Shown: positions 23,744 to 31,710 of the stretch, piece by piece
Position numbering within the stretch: the stretch's first letter is position 1
Layout: each line of letters begins with the position of its first letter
Source of the DNA: an uncultured Lachnospiraceae bacterium
Lineage (GTDB): Bacteria > Bacillota_A > Clostridia > Lachnospirales > Lachnospiraceae
Assembly (NCBI GenBank): GCA_910587495.1
Contig: CAJUMT010000005.1
Coordinates: 1 to 44,702 of the forward strand
Direction of reading: 5' to 3'
Length of the DNA stretch: 44,702 bases
Position numbers and translations under genes: made by a program
The notes under the pieces: generated by a model
Databases searched by the model: none
What the model saw: the letters and a program-made list of their open reading frames with translations, nothing else
Told to the model about the DNA's origin: nothing

Positions 23744-23965
23744 ATGAAAGAATACGAAGTATATGTAGAAGACATTAATCCATGCGGCGGAACCAAATAC
23801 AGCAAAAAAGAAATTATAGAAATAGAAGCGGAAAGCCCGGAAGCATATGTAAAGGAACATGGACGTTTCCCAATTATGGAAATTACAAAGAACTCTTCCG
23901 GCGACGTCATTATCTCAACCGGAGACGGGCGGGGAAATATGGTTCGATATGTCTTTTCGGAATAA
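23744..23965 (+). CDS. small acidic protein of unknown function
   Basis: A 73-residue protein (MKEYEVYVEDINPCGGTKYS...). I do not recognise a family. It has alternating short strands, one Cys-Gly-Gly, and a C-terminal VIISTGDGRGNMVRYVF; a compact beta-rich fold is likely. The ATG at 23744 lies eight bases behind AAAGGA. A perfect operator-like inverted repeat and a TATAAT box are just upstream. It is divergent from the TIR gene and 182 bases before the MarR gene. No terminator is obvious after it. Confidence 0.7.
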   Translation: MKEYEVYVEDINPCGGTKYSKKEIIEIEAESPEAYVKEHGRFPIMEITKNSSGDVIISTGDGRGNMVRYVFSE

Positions 23966-24067
23966 AAGACCGCCTCTTCCTTCCCCATGCTTGCAGCCGT
24001 CTGCAAAAGCAGAAAATATGACGGCAAATATCCGGATTGTTAAAAACGAAAAGCCATTCAAAACATC

Positions 24068-24095
24068 TTGAAAAATTTTTTATGAAAAATTTAAT
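24068..24095 (+). promoter_or_regulatory. promoter of the MarR-MATE operon
   Basis: TTGAAA, 16-base spacer, TTTAAT. The palindrome at 24096-24109 begins right after the -10. Confidence 0.5.
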
Positions 24096-24109
24096 TGCGT
24101 GCGCACGCA
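24096..24109. promoter_or_regulatory. 14-bp perfect palindrome, candidate MarR operator
   Basis: TGCGTGCGCACGCA is its own reverse complement. It is a G/C-rich island in A/T-rich sequence and lies at the expected transcription start, 38 bases before the MarR ATG. Autorepression by the MarR product is the simple reading. Confidence 0.7.
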
Positions 24110-24147
24110 TCTTGTGATATGCTATTTGGGATTGGAGGTAAGTACCT

Positions 24148-24597
24148 ATGAAAATATTAAAATGGTTGTCCGTTGCAGACCGTTTTTACAAAATCTATCT
24201 GGACAAACAACTGGCGCCTTTTGGAATCAACAGCAGTCAACATATGTTTTTAATCAAAATCTGTAATTCCCCCGGAATTCTGCAGGATTCTCTGATGAAT
24301 ATGTTTTATGTCCATCCGAGCAATATTGTACGGACGATCGCAGCGCTGGAGAAGCAGGAAATGATCACCCGTACCCCTAATGACCAGGACAAGCGGACGT
24401 GGAAGCTGTATCCCACAGACCGTGCATTATCTGTGTTTGAAGAAATACAGGCCGTCTGTGAAAAGACAGAAGAGCTGTTACTGCAGGGGTTCGACGAAAA
24501 GGAAAAAAATCTTTTTACCGATCTGCTGATGAAAGCCGGCAAAAATATCACGGCAGAACTTCATATCGAAAGAAAAGAGGAGGAATTTGATGACTGA
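24148..24597 (+). CDS. MarR family transcriptional regulator
   Basis: A 149-residue winged-helix regulator. The DNA-binding region is about 45-100 (SPGILQDSLMNMFYVHPSNIVRTIAALEKQEMITRTPNDQDKR), with the family's D-x-R wing (DQDKRTW). N- and C-terminal helices would form the dimer. The start ATG follows TTGGAGG by 9 bases. The gene overlaps the MATE efflux gene by 8 bases, a classic local repressor-pump pair in which an efflux substrate probably relieves repression. A perfect palindrome lies in its leader. Confidence 0.93.
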   Translation: MKILKWLSVADRFYKIYLDKQLAPFGINSSQHMFLIKICNSPGILQDSLMNMFYVHPSNIVRTIAALEKQEMITRTPNDQDKRTWKLYPTDRALSVFEEIQAVCEKTEELLLQGFDEKEKNLFTDLLMKAGKNITAELHIERKEEEFDD

Positions 24598-25942
24598 AAA
24601 TCCGCTGGGATATGAAAAAATCCCAAAACTGTTGAAAAACTTTGCTATTCCAAGCATTACGGCAACTTTAATCAGCTCCCTCTACAATATTGTGGATCAG
24701 ATTTTTATCGGACAGGGAGTCGGATATCTTGGAAATGCCGCTACTAATGTTTCCTATCCGTTTTCTACCATCTGTCTGGCGATCTCCCTGCTGATCGGCA
24801 TCGGCAGCGCATCCCGTGTGTCCCTTTATCTTGGAAATAACGAACCGGCAGCGGCAGCACAGGCAGCGGGAACCGGCATCAGCCTGATGGTCGTCTGCGG
24901 ACTCGTCTATCTGGCAGCAGGCGAGTGTTTGCTGACCTGTCTTCTGAAACTGTTTGGAGCGACCAAAAAGGTGCTTCCTTATGCACAGCAGTATGCTGGC
25001 GTTACCCTGGTGGGAATGCCATTTTTAATTGTAACAAACGGTATGAGCAATTTGATCCGAGCGGACGGCAATCCAAAGTATTCCATGCTTTGCATGGTTA
25101 CCGGAGCTGCTGCTAACACCATTCTTGATCCGATTTTCATCTTTGTCTTTCACTGGGGTATCTTCGGAGCGGCACTGGCGACGGTACTTGGGCAGATTCT
25201 GTCATTCTTTTTCGCAATACGCTACTTATGGCACTTTCAAACCATTCATTTTGAAAAAAGTAACTTTCGACTGAAACTCAGCGAATGTCTAAAAACCTGC
25301 AACATGGGCGTCAGCAGCAGCGTAAATCAGGTTGCAATTACTTTTGTGCAGATTATACTGCACAATTCACTGACCTATTATGGGGCGAAGACCGTCTACG
25401 GCACGGATATTCCTCTGGCCGCCTGCGGTATCGTGATGAAGACGAACGCGATCGTTCTCGCCGCTATTGTGGGAATCTCCCAGGGCGTCCAGCCGATCAT
25501 CGGTTTCAACTACGGGGCAAGACAGTATTCCCGCGTGCGGGAAGCATACTTGCTTTCAATCAAATGGAATCTGGCCGTTTCTTCGGTTGGCTTCTTCCTG
25601 TTTCAATTCTTTCCGCATGCAATCATCTCCTTGTTTGGAGACGGAGACCAGTTGTATTTTAAATTTGCAGTGCTGTTTATGCGCATCTATCTTTTTATGG
25701 TACTGGTAAACGGTATACAGCTACTTTCCTCCAGCTTTTTTACCGCCATAGGAAAAGCGATGAAAGGGGCTTTACTGGCGCTGACAAGACAGGTTTTTTT
25801 CCTCATTCCTCTTCTTCTGCTGCTTCCGCTCCGTTTTGGAATCACGGGTATATTACTTGCAGGACCGGTTGCCGATTTTGCGGCCTTCCTCTTGTCTGTT
25901 CTGCTGGTGGGCAGAGAATTAAAAAGACAGAAAAATCTCTGA
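24590..25942 (+). CDS. MATE family multidrug efflux transporter
   Basis: A 450-residue integral membrane protein with 12 predicted helices in two halves, of the MATE (MatE) family that exports drugs or metabolites in exchange for Na+ or H+. Family marks: an N-terminal LLKNFAIPSITATLISSLYNIVDQIFIGQ and the second-half GVQPIIGFNYGARQYSRVREA. The ATG at 24590 lies behind AGAGGAGG and inside the end of marR, so the two are translated together. The substrate cannot be told from the sequence. Confidence 0.94.
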   Translation: MTENPLGYEKIPKLLKNFAIPSITATLISSLYNIVDQIFIGQGVGYLGNAATNVSYPFSTICLAISLLIGIGSASRVSLYLGNNEPAAAAQAAGTGISLMVVCGLVYLAAGECLLTCLLKLFGATKKVLPYAQQYAGVTLVGMPFLIVTNGMSNLIRADGNPKYSMLCMVTGAAANTILDPIFIFVFHWGIFGAALATVLGQILSFFFAIRYLWHFQTIHFEKSNFRLKLSECLKTCNMGVSSSVNQVAITFVQIILHNSLTYYGAKTVYGTDIPLAACGIVMKTNAIVLAAIVGISQGVQPIIGFNYGARQYSRVREAYLLSIKWNLAVSSVGFFLFQFFPHAIISLFGDGDQLYFKFAVLFMRIYLFMVLVNGIQLLSSSFFTAIGKAMKGALLALTRQVFFLIPLLLLLPLRFGITGILLAGPVADFAAFLLSVLLVGRELKRQKNL

Positions 25943-26011
25943 AAAGACTAACAAACACCTTTTCCTGCTTTCACGGCAGTCCCACTATGTCTTTAGGTGT
26001 CTGCGCCAGAT

Positions 26012-26362
26012 TCAAGCAATGACTTTTTTCCTAACAATGAACGAAGTAAGTAGCATAGCAGCACACCCCAATAGCAAATAAACTGCTGCATAAAGAATAA
26101 ATGCCGGCTCTCCCATATCAAATAAAATCCACGTTCCTAAGAGAAATAAAACAGCCAATAGTATAGGCTGAAACCATAACGCCCTGATATTTTTACCCGA
26201 AAAAATTCCCATAGTCACTGATGTTACAGGATTTATTGCATAAAACAACAGGAAACACACTGCCATACCGCCGTCGCCTTTTACAAAAGTTACTGCACAC
26301 CAGGGGAAAAACAACATAATCAACGCTGACACTAATATGTAAATACTGTTCTTCTTAACCAT
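26012..26362 (-). CDS. small four-helix membrane protein
   Basis: A 116-residue protein with about four hydrophobic helices (NSIYILVSALIMLFFPWCAV; VCFLLFYAINPVTSVTMGIF; WFQPILLAVLFLLGTWILF; FILYAAVYLLLGCAAMLLTS) and a basic C-terminus (VRKKVIA). I do not recognise a family with confidence. I use the ATG at 26362, ten bases behind AAAGGA and one base after the stop of a 31-codon upstream frame, which suggests translational coupling. An in-frame GTG at 26407 is less likely. The gene lies on the edge of an AT-rich accessory patch and points toward the MATE gene end. Confidence 0.7.
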   Translation of the reverse strand: MVKKNSIYILVSALIMLFFPWCAVTFVKGDGGMAVCFLLFYAINPVTSVTMGIFSGKNIRALWFQPILLAVLFLLGTWILFDMGEPAFILYAAVYLLLGCAAMLLTSFIVRKKVIA

Positions 26363-26363
26363 A

Positions 26364-26459
26364 TTATAATTCCTTTCCCTGAAACCTTGCCATTCTTTCC
26401 TTGTCACTCATGTGTTTTGTCATTTCATAATTGTATTCTCTCAATTCCCTCGTTCCCAT
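26364..26459 (-). CDS. possible 31-residue leader or remnant peptide
   Basis: An ATG at 26459 opens a frame MGTRELREYNYEMTKHMSDK... that ends in TAA one base before the ATG of the membrane protein gene. The peptide is charged and helix-like. No ribosome site stands before this ATG. The frame is open for about 23 more codons upstream without a start, and a good site (GAGGGGAG) lies there but serves an out-of-frame ATG. So it may be the frameshifted end of an older gene. Support is weak. Confidence 0.35.
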   Translation of the reverse strand: MGTRELREYNYEMTKHMSDKERMARFQGKEL

Positions 26460-26741
26460 TTTTATTTTATATATAAAATCAAAACTAGATTCAATACACC
26501 AACCATAAAAATCTCCCCTCTTGTCTTTTTAAGTATATCAAAGACATCTATTTTTCACAAGCAAAAAATCCCCTAGCACTGTCAATCGGTGACATGGGAC
26601 TTCTGCTCTATCTTTTAATGGATTTTCATAGAATTTCAGGAAAGTGTGTGGTAAAATGAAGCAAGGCGAAGGCCGCTCCAATGAGAATACATTCCAACTT
26701 ATCAACAGACTTGCAGGAATCATAACATGAAAGGAAATATT

Positions 26742-27338
26742 ATGTCTAAAATAGCTGTTTACTTTCCAGGAATAGGATACCATTGCGATAAACCCCTTCT
26801 ATATTATAGTAGAAATATTGCTTGCGAGCTTGGGTATAAAGATTACAGAAATGTGAGCTACACATATAATGCCGGAAACATCCGCGGCAATGAAAAGAAA
26901 ATGAAAGAAGCATATGAAGCACTGTTTTCACAGGTTGAAGACAGACTTGCAGATATTGACTGGTCTGCATATGATGATGTACTTTTTGTTTCTAAAAGCA
27001 TTGGTACAATCATTGCCGCATCATATGCAAAGAAACATGAATTAGAAAAAGCAAGGCATATTCTTTATACGCCATTGGCACAGACTTTTCTTTTTGCTCC
27101 AGACAATGCCCTCGCATTTATTGGGACAGCAGATCCATGGAGTGATACAGACGAGATTATCCGGCTCTCAAATGCAAACCATATTCCAATATATGTATAT
27201 GAAGGATGCAATCATTCTCTTGAATGTGCTGATGCACTGAAAAATATTGAGAATTTAAAGAATATCATGCAAAGGACAATGGATTTTTTCAAGGAGACGT
27301 CATATTATGCAGGAATATATAAAGAACAGAGTACATGA
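26742..27338 (+). CDS. alpha/beta-hydrolase-like protein
   Basis: A 198-residue protein. The start SKIAVYFPGIGYHCDKP and the segment YDDVLFVSKSIGTIIAASYA suggest an alpha/beta hydrolase with the nucleophile elbow S-K-S-I-G in place of G-x-S-x-G; IGTADPWSD could carry the acid, and CNHSLE the histidine. The substrate is unknown. The ATG at 26742 has AAAGGA seven bases upstream; an ATG at 26727 is the alternative and overlaps the stop of a 24-codon frame. The 3' end overlaps the next gene by 32 bases. Base composition is A/T-richer than the surrounding core genes. Confidence 0.78.
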   Translation: MSKIAVYFPGIGYHCDKPLLYYSRNIACELGYKDYRNVSYTYNAGNIRGNEKKMKEAYEALFSQVEDRLADIDWSAYDDVLFVSKSIGTIIAASYAKKHELEKARHILYTPLAQTFLFAPDNALAFIGTADPWSDTDEIIRLSNANHIPIYVYEGCNHSLECADALKNIENLKNIMQRTMDFFKETSYYAGIYKEQST

Positions 27339-27726
27339 ATTGTACTGGAATGATGATATAAACTGCGCAAGGACAACAATCATCTGTTTGAGCGAATTAT
27401 TTGAAACCATGATTGAACCACAGGTAATCTGGTCTGCGGTTGGATTGCATGGTGCAGGCGGGTATCGGGCGCAATGTGGTTTAGTCGAAGGAACGCTTAT
27501 GTTTATAGGGATTTATCTTCATGAACTGGGAAAAACAGAGAGTGAAATTGTGTCTGCCTGTTATGATTTTGCAACTGCTTTTGACAGCACATTTAGCTCA
27601 TTAAGATGTTTTAAATTACGCCCTACAGGTTTTTCAAAAAGCGACCCGCCCCATATGTGTGAAAATCTGACTTGTAAAGGGATTGAATTTTCATACCATT
27701 ATATTTTAAAAATAACCAAGAAGTAA
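27307..27726 (+). CDS. C_GCAxxG_C_C family redox-type protein
   Basis: A 139-residue protein of the C_GCAxxG_C_C family. Matching cysteines: NCARTTIICL (first), AQCGLVEGTLM (the GCAxxG motif in the form CGLVEG), SACYDFA and the late pair C-E-N-L-T-C. Members are often membrane-associated or act near redox enzymes, and some have an Fe-S or thiol role; no firm function is known. GGAG lies 8 bases before the ATG, inside the end of the hydrolase gene (32-base overlap), so the pair is coupled. Confidence 0.82.
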   Translation: MQEYIKNRVHELYWNDDINCARTTIICLSELFETMIEPQVIWSAVGLHGAGGYRAQCGLVEGTLMFIGIYLHELGKTESEIVSACYDFATAFDSTFSSLRCFKLRPTGFSKSDPPHMCENLTCKGIEFSYHYILKITKK

Positions 27727-27846
27727 ACAACGTCCTTCTCATCAGGAAGGAAACGGAGGACTGCCTGAAACCAGCACAGCCGTATCCCCTCCAAAGACCA
27801 GGAAGAAATACGGAAGAAATGAAGACTAGATTCAGAGGAGGATAAA

Positions 27847-28320
27847 ATGCCATACACATTTCAATCAGTGAAAGACATGGAAAAACTAGCAGATAGCAGT
27901 AAATTATATAATTTTATTGAGAGTTTTGCAGATTATGGAAATCAGTTTTCTCTTATATGCGGTAAAATCAAAGCATTATTTGGTCAACCAATCTACACAA
28001 CAGAAAATTTGGATAATCTTTTTTTATACTGTATTTTAACGACATCAGAAGAAGGAGAAGAAGTTTACTTAGACATTTACTGTGCAGGTTCAGGTCCCGC
28101 AGTTGGCGGCATGTCGGACGAAAAATCCAGAAAGGCAGCAAAGGCTTTAGTAGATTATGTCCGGCAGGCCGAACCGATTAACTACACACATAAAGCCTAC
28201 TACTTAGACGGACCTACTGCTCTTGAATTTGGAATCAGAGATGGCGTTCCTTATTATAACGAAACGGAGTTAAGACTTTCGGAAAAAGAATTTAGAGAAT
28301 TGTATGCACGTTTATCATAA
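27847..28320 (+). CDS. conserved-looking protein of unknown function
   Basis: A 157-residue soluble protein (MPYTFQSVKDMEKLADSSKLYNFIESF...). I do not recognise its family. It looks mixed alpha/beta; the segment EVYLDIYCAGSGPAVGG could be a small ligand-binding loop, and the C-terminus ends in a helix (LSEKEFRELYARL). The start follows AGAGGAGG by 6 bases. The 120 bases before it have open frames that look like the tail of another gene, so the neighbourhood has been rearranged. The region is A/T-rich. Confidence 0.72.
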   Translation: MPYTFQSVKDMEKLADSSKLYNFIESFADYGNQFSLICGKIKALFGQPIYTTENLDNLFLYCILTTSEEGEEVYLDIYCAGSGPAVGGMSDEKSRKAAKALVDYVRQAEPINYTHKAYYLDGPTALEFGIRDGVPYYNETELRLSEKEFRELYARLS

Positions 28321-28434
28321 AACCAAAGGATGCAAATAAATTCCCCATCTCTGTAAATTGGCAAAAAATATGCGATACCGCAATATCCTTTTCTGTTTTA
28401 TAATCGGCTGACAAAATTAAGAAATGAAAAAGGT

Positions 28435-28689
28435 GTGTCCGCACGGGATATGAGTTTAACGATTGGGCAGAGTTCTGGATATATTAATGGTTTGGAAAAT
28501 AGAAATGGTTTCCCTTCCATGCAGGTATTTTTCTATATTTGTGAATACCTCGGTGTCACACCATCCGAATTTTTTGATGACAACATTCATAGACCTGCAG
28601 ATTATAAAGAAATTATAGAAGATTTGAACGCATTGGACAGCGAACAGCTTCAGAATATCAAAGCTATTATTAAAGGACTAAAACATTGA
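28435..28689 (+). pseudogene. XRE-family regulator lacking a normal start
   Basis: The frame codes for a Cro/C1-type regulator: SARDMSLTIGQSSGYINGLENRNGFPSMQ is the HTH, then FFYICEYLGVTPSEFF and a C-terminal helix (ALDSEQLQNIKAIIKGLKH). The first HTH helix (FYNRLTKLRNEKGV) lies upstream of the first usable GTG (28435), in the same frame, back to a stop at 28354-28356 with no ATG, GTG or TTG between. An ATG at 28370 is in another frame. So either an ATT/CTG start is used or a one-base change broke the 5' end. The rest of the frame is intact, so the damage looks recent. Confidence 0.6.
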
Positions 28690-28693
28690 CTAG

Positions 28694-28740
28694 AACGAGG
28701 ACCTTGAAGGCATCAGCCCCCAAGGTCCTCGTTTCGGTTT
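28694..28740. terminator. terminator between the XRE gene and ppdK
   Basis: A 13-bp stem AACGAGGACCTTG/CAAGGTCCTCGTT with a 14-base loop, T-rich on the plus side (TTTCGGTTTATTTC). It lies between convergent genes and may serve both. Confidence 0.8.
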
Positions 28741-28760
28741 ATTTCTATATAGATTTTTAT

Positions 28761-31385
28761 TTACTGTTTCTCAGCCAATGCCGCCTGTGCTGCCGCAAGT
28801 CTTGCGATCGGCACACGGTAGGGTGAACAGGATACATAATTTAATCCGACTTTGTGGCAGAACTCCACGGAAGACGGATCACCGCCGTGTTCTCCGCAGA
28901 TACCAAGCTTGATGTCCGGTCTGGTGGAACGTCCCAGCTGCGCCGCCATCTTTACAAGTTTGCCCACGCCTGTCTGATCCAGTTTTGCAAATGGATCGGA
29001 CTCGTAGATCTTTGCCTTGTAATAAGAATCCAGGAACTTGCCTGCATCATCACGGGAGAAGCCGAATGTCATCTGGGTCAGGTCGTTGGTACCAAAGGAG
29101 AAGAATTCTGCTTCCTGCGCGATCTCGTCTGCGGTCAAAGCAGCTCTTGGGATCTCGATCATCGTACCGATATGGTACTGGATATCGGAACCTTTCTCTT
29201 TCTTTACCAGCTCCGCGGTCTCTTCCACGATCTGTTTTACAAATTTAAGCTCTTTGCGCTCGCCGACCAGCGGAATCATGATCTCAGGTACGATATCGAA
29301 GCCTTCTTCTCTCTCCACTTCAATCGCTGCTTCCATGACTGCACGGGTCTGCATCTTTGCGATCTCGGGATAAGTGACTGCCAGACGGCATCCACGGTGA
29401 CCCATCATCGGGTTAAATTCATGCAGCTCATTGCATTTTGCCTTAACATCTTCTACAGTCAGGCCCATATCTGCTGCCAGCGCTTTGATATCTTCTTCGC
29501 TGGTAGGCACGAACTCATGCAGAGGCGGATCAAGGTAACGGACGGTCATCGGCCTGCCTTTCAGAGCCTTATACATAGCTTTAAAGTCTTCCTTCTGGAA
29601 CGGAAGCAGTTCCATAAGAGCCGCTTCCCTTGCTTCCTGATTATCAGAAAGGATCATCTTACGGATCTTCGGGATTCTCTCTGGATCGAAGAACATATGC
29701 TCGGTACGGCAAAGACCAATACCTTCTGCTCCTAAGCGCACTGCATTGGCTGTATCCGCCGGGGTATCCGCGTTGGTACGCACGCTCAAACGACGGAACT
29801 TGTCCGCCCATCCCATAATTCTCTGGAAGTTGCCGGTGATGGTTGCCTCTTTAGTAGGAATATCGCCTTTATAGATCTTTCCGCTGGTGCCGTCTAAGGA
29901 AATGTAATCTCCTTCCACAAAACGGTAGCCGCCCAGCTCAAACCACTTCTCTTCTTCATTGATCTTGATCTCTCCGCATCCGGATACACAGCAGGTTCCC
30001 ATACCGCGCGCCACAACGGCTGCATGGCTGGTCATTCCGCCGCGAACTGTCAGGATACCCTGTGCCGCATGCATACCCTCGATATCTTCCGGAGAAGTCT
30101 CCAGACGTACAAGAATAACTCTTTCTCCCGCTTCATTGGCAGCTTTCGCTTCTTCAGCTGTAAAATAAACTTTACCTGCCGCAGCGCCCGGAGATGCCGG
30201 AAGCGCCTGTCCGATCACTTCGCCTGCTTTTAACGCAGACGCGTCAAAAGTCGGATGCAGGAGCTGGTCTAAAGATTTTGCTTCAATACGCAGCACTGCC
30301 TCTTCCTGGGTGATCATACCGTCGTCTACCATATCGCAGGCAATCTGAAGCGCTGCGGGCGCTGTCCTCTTGCCATTACGGGTCTGGAGGAAATACAGCT
30401 GTCCTTCCTGAATCGTGAACTCCATATCCTGCATGTCGCGGTAGTGATTCTCTAACTTGTTGGCAATCTTCATAAACTGTTCATAACACTCAGGAAGATC
30501 CTCTTTTAATTTGGTAATCGGCTGAGGTGTACGCACGCCTGCTACCACGTCCTCGCCCTGGGCATTAATCAGGTATTCACCGAAGATACCTTTCTCACCG
30601 GTGGACGGATTACGGGTAAACGCAACGCCGGTACCGGAAGTATCGCCCATGTTGCCGAATACCATAGCCTGTACGTTGACTGCGGTGCCCCAGTCTCCCG
30701 GGATATCATTCATACGGCGGTATACAATGGCGCGGGGGTTGTCCCAGGAACGGAACACTGCCTTGACAGCGCCCATAAGCTGCTCTTTGGGCTCCTGCGG
30801 GAAATCTTCCTGCTTTGCTTCTTTATAAACTGCTTTAAAACGGCTGATCAGCTCTTTTAAATCACCTGCTGTCAGTTCTGTATCGTACTGTACTCCTTTT
30901 GCTTCTTTAACTTCGTCAATAATTTTCTCAAAATAAGACTTCGGTACTTCCATAACCACATCCGAATACATCTGGATAAAGCGGCGGTAAGAATCATAAG
31001 CAAATCTTGGATTGCCTGTCTTCTTCGCAAAACCTTCCACAGACACATCGTTTAAGCCAAGATTCAGGATCGTATCCATCATACCCGGCATGGAAGCCCG
31101 TGCGCCGGAACGTACGGATACCAGAAGCGGATCTTCCGTATCTCCGAACTTCTTACCCTGAAGTCCCTCTAAGAATACAAGTGCAGCCATAATCTGCTCC
31201 TGCACTTCAGATGATATCTGCTCACCATTCTCATAGTAATCGGTACAAGCCTCTGTCGTCACTGTAAATCCCTGCGGGATCGGTAAACCCAGATTCGTCA
31301 TCTCAGCCAGGTTGGCCCCTTTTCCACCCAGCAGGTTCCTCATGCTGGCATCTCCTTCTTTAAAAAGATATACCCATTTTGCCAT
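28761..31385 (-). CDS. ppdK: pyruvate, phosphate dikinase
   Basis: An 874-residue enzyme that interconverts pyruvate, ATP and Pi with phosphoenolpyruvate, AMP and PPi. The N-terminal ATP-grasp part starts MAKWVYLFKEGDASMRNLLGGKGANLAEM; the swivelling domain has the phosphorylated His in GGMTSHAAVVARGMG; the C-terminal TIM barrel has GICGEHGGDP with the catalytic Cys. Length is that of bacterial PPDK. I use the ATG at 31385, seven bases behind AGGAGG, because the family starts there; the frame runs 25 codons further up into the promoter region. In clostridia the enzyme usually runs in the glycolytic (pyruvate-forming) direction with PPi. No regulatory-protein gene (PDRP) is nearby. Confidence 0.97.
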   Translation of the reverse strand: MAKWVYLFKEGDASMRNLLGGKGANLAEMTNLGLPIPQGFTVTTEACTDYYENGEQISSEVQEQIMAALVFLEGLQGKKFGDTEDPLLVSVRSGARASMPGMMDTILNLGLNDVSVEGFAKKTGNPRFAYDSYRRFIQMYSDVVMEVPKSYFEKIIDEVKEAKGVQYDTELTAGDLKELISRFKAVYKEAKQEDFPQEPKEQLMGAVKAVFRSWDNPRAIVYRRMNDIPGDWGTAVNVQAMVFGNMGDTSGTGVAFTRNPSTGEKGIFGEYLINAQGEDVVAGVRTPQPITKLKEDLPECYEQFMKIANKLENHYRDMQDMEFTIQEGQLYFLQTRNGKRTAPAALQIACDMVDDGMITQEEAVLRIEAKSLDQLLHPTFDASALKAGEVIGQALPASPGAAAGKVYFTAEEAKAANEAGERVILVRLETSPEDIEGMHAAQGILTVRGGMTSHAAVVARGMGTCCVSGCGEIKINEEEKWFELGGYRFVEGDYISLDGTSGKIYKGDIPTKEATITGNFQRIMGWADKFRRLSVRTNADTPADTANAVRLGAEGIGLCRTEHMFFDPERIPKIRKMILSDNQEAREAALMELLPFQKEDFKAMYKALKGRPMTVRYLDPPLHEFVPTSEEDIKALAADMGLTVEDVKAKCNELHEFNPMMGHRGCRLAVTYPEIAKMQTRAVMEAAIEVEREEGFDIVPEIMIPLVGERKELKFVKQIVEETAELVKKEKGSDIQYHIGTMIEIPRAALTADEIAQEAEFFSFGTNDLTQMTFGFSRDDAGKFLDSYYKAKIYESDPFAKLDQTGVGKLVKMAAQLGRSTRPDIKLGICGEHGGDPSSVEFCHKVGLNYVSCSPYRVPIARLAAAQAALAEKQ

Positions 31386-31466
31386 TACATGTCCTCCTAA
31401 ATATAGTAATATAATAACGATAAAAAAGCGCATCGTGTGACCGTAGTCTTCTATGCGCACATAATT

Positions 31467-31494
31467 ATCATACCATATTTTGGAGTAAAGTCAA
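31467..31494 (-). promoter_or_regulatory. promoter of ppdK
   Basis: Minus strand: TTGACT (31494-31489), 16-base spacer ending in TGG, TATGAT (31472-31467); an extended -10. Confidence 0.7.
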
Positions 31495-31664
31495 TCCGTT
31501 TTTTGTACTGTTTTCACAATTTCCCGCAATTTTTTTAACATATTTTCGTTATATTTTTAACAATCCGTCTGTTGTCAATGGAGCAGAGGAGGGCTATTTT
31601 CCCCTGCCCGCCCGCGGAGTGTGTACTGCAAAGCAGCAAATTTTCCCTACACACCTCTGCGTAT

Positions 31665-31697
31665 AAAAAAGACAGGCAGTTTGTCGCCGCCTGTCTT
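31665..31697 (-). terminator. terminator after the PPi-phosphofructokinase gene
   Basis: Minus strand stem AAGACAGGC/GCCTGTCTT, 11-base loop, followed by TTTT. Thirteen bases after the stop codon. Confidence 0.88.
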
Positions 31698-31710
31698 CTT
31701 TTCTATTATC

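Larger units (their letters stand above)
31386..31710. other. intergenic region between ppdK and the phosphofructokinase gene
   Basis: This 325-base gap holds the ppdK promoter (31467-31494), about 80 bases of ppdK leader, and the terminator of the upstream gene (31665-31697). The stretch 31560-31660 is without a gene or clear structure. I see no riboswitch. Confidence 0.7.

Noticed and set aside
28854..29735. 293-residue plus-strand open frame opposite ppdK
   Set aside because: It is fully antisense to the highly conserved ppdK, has no ribosome site and no recognisable family; it is a product of the codon bias of ppdK.
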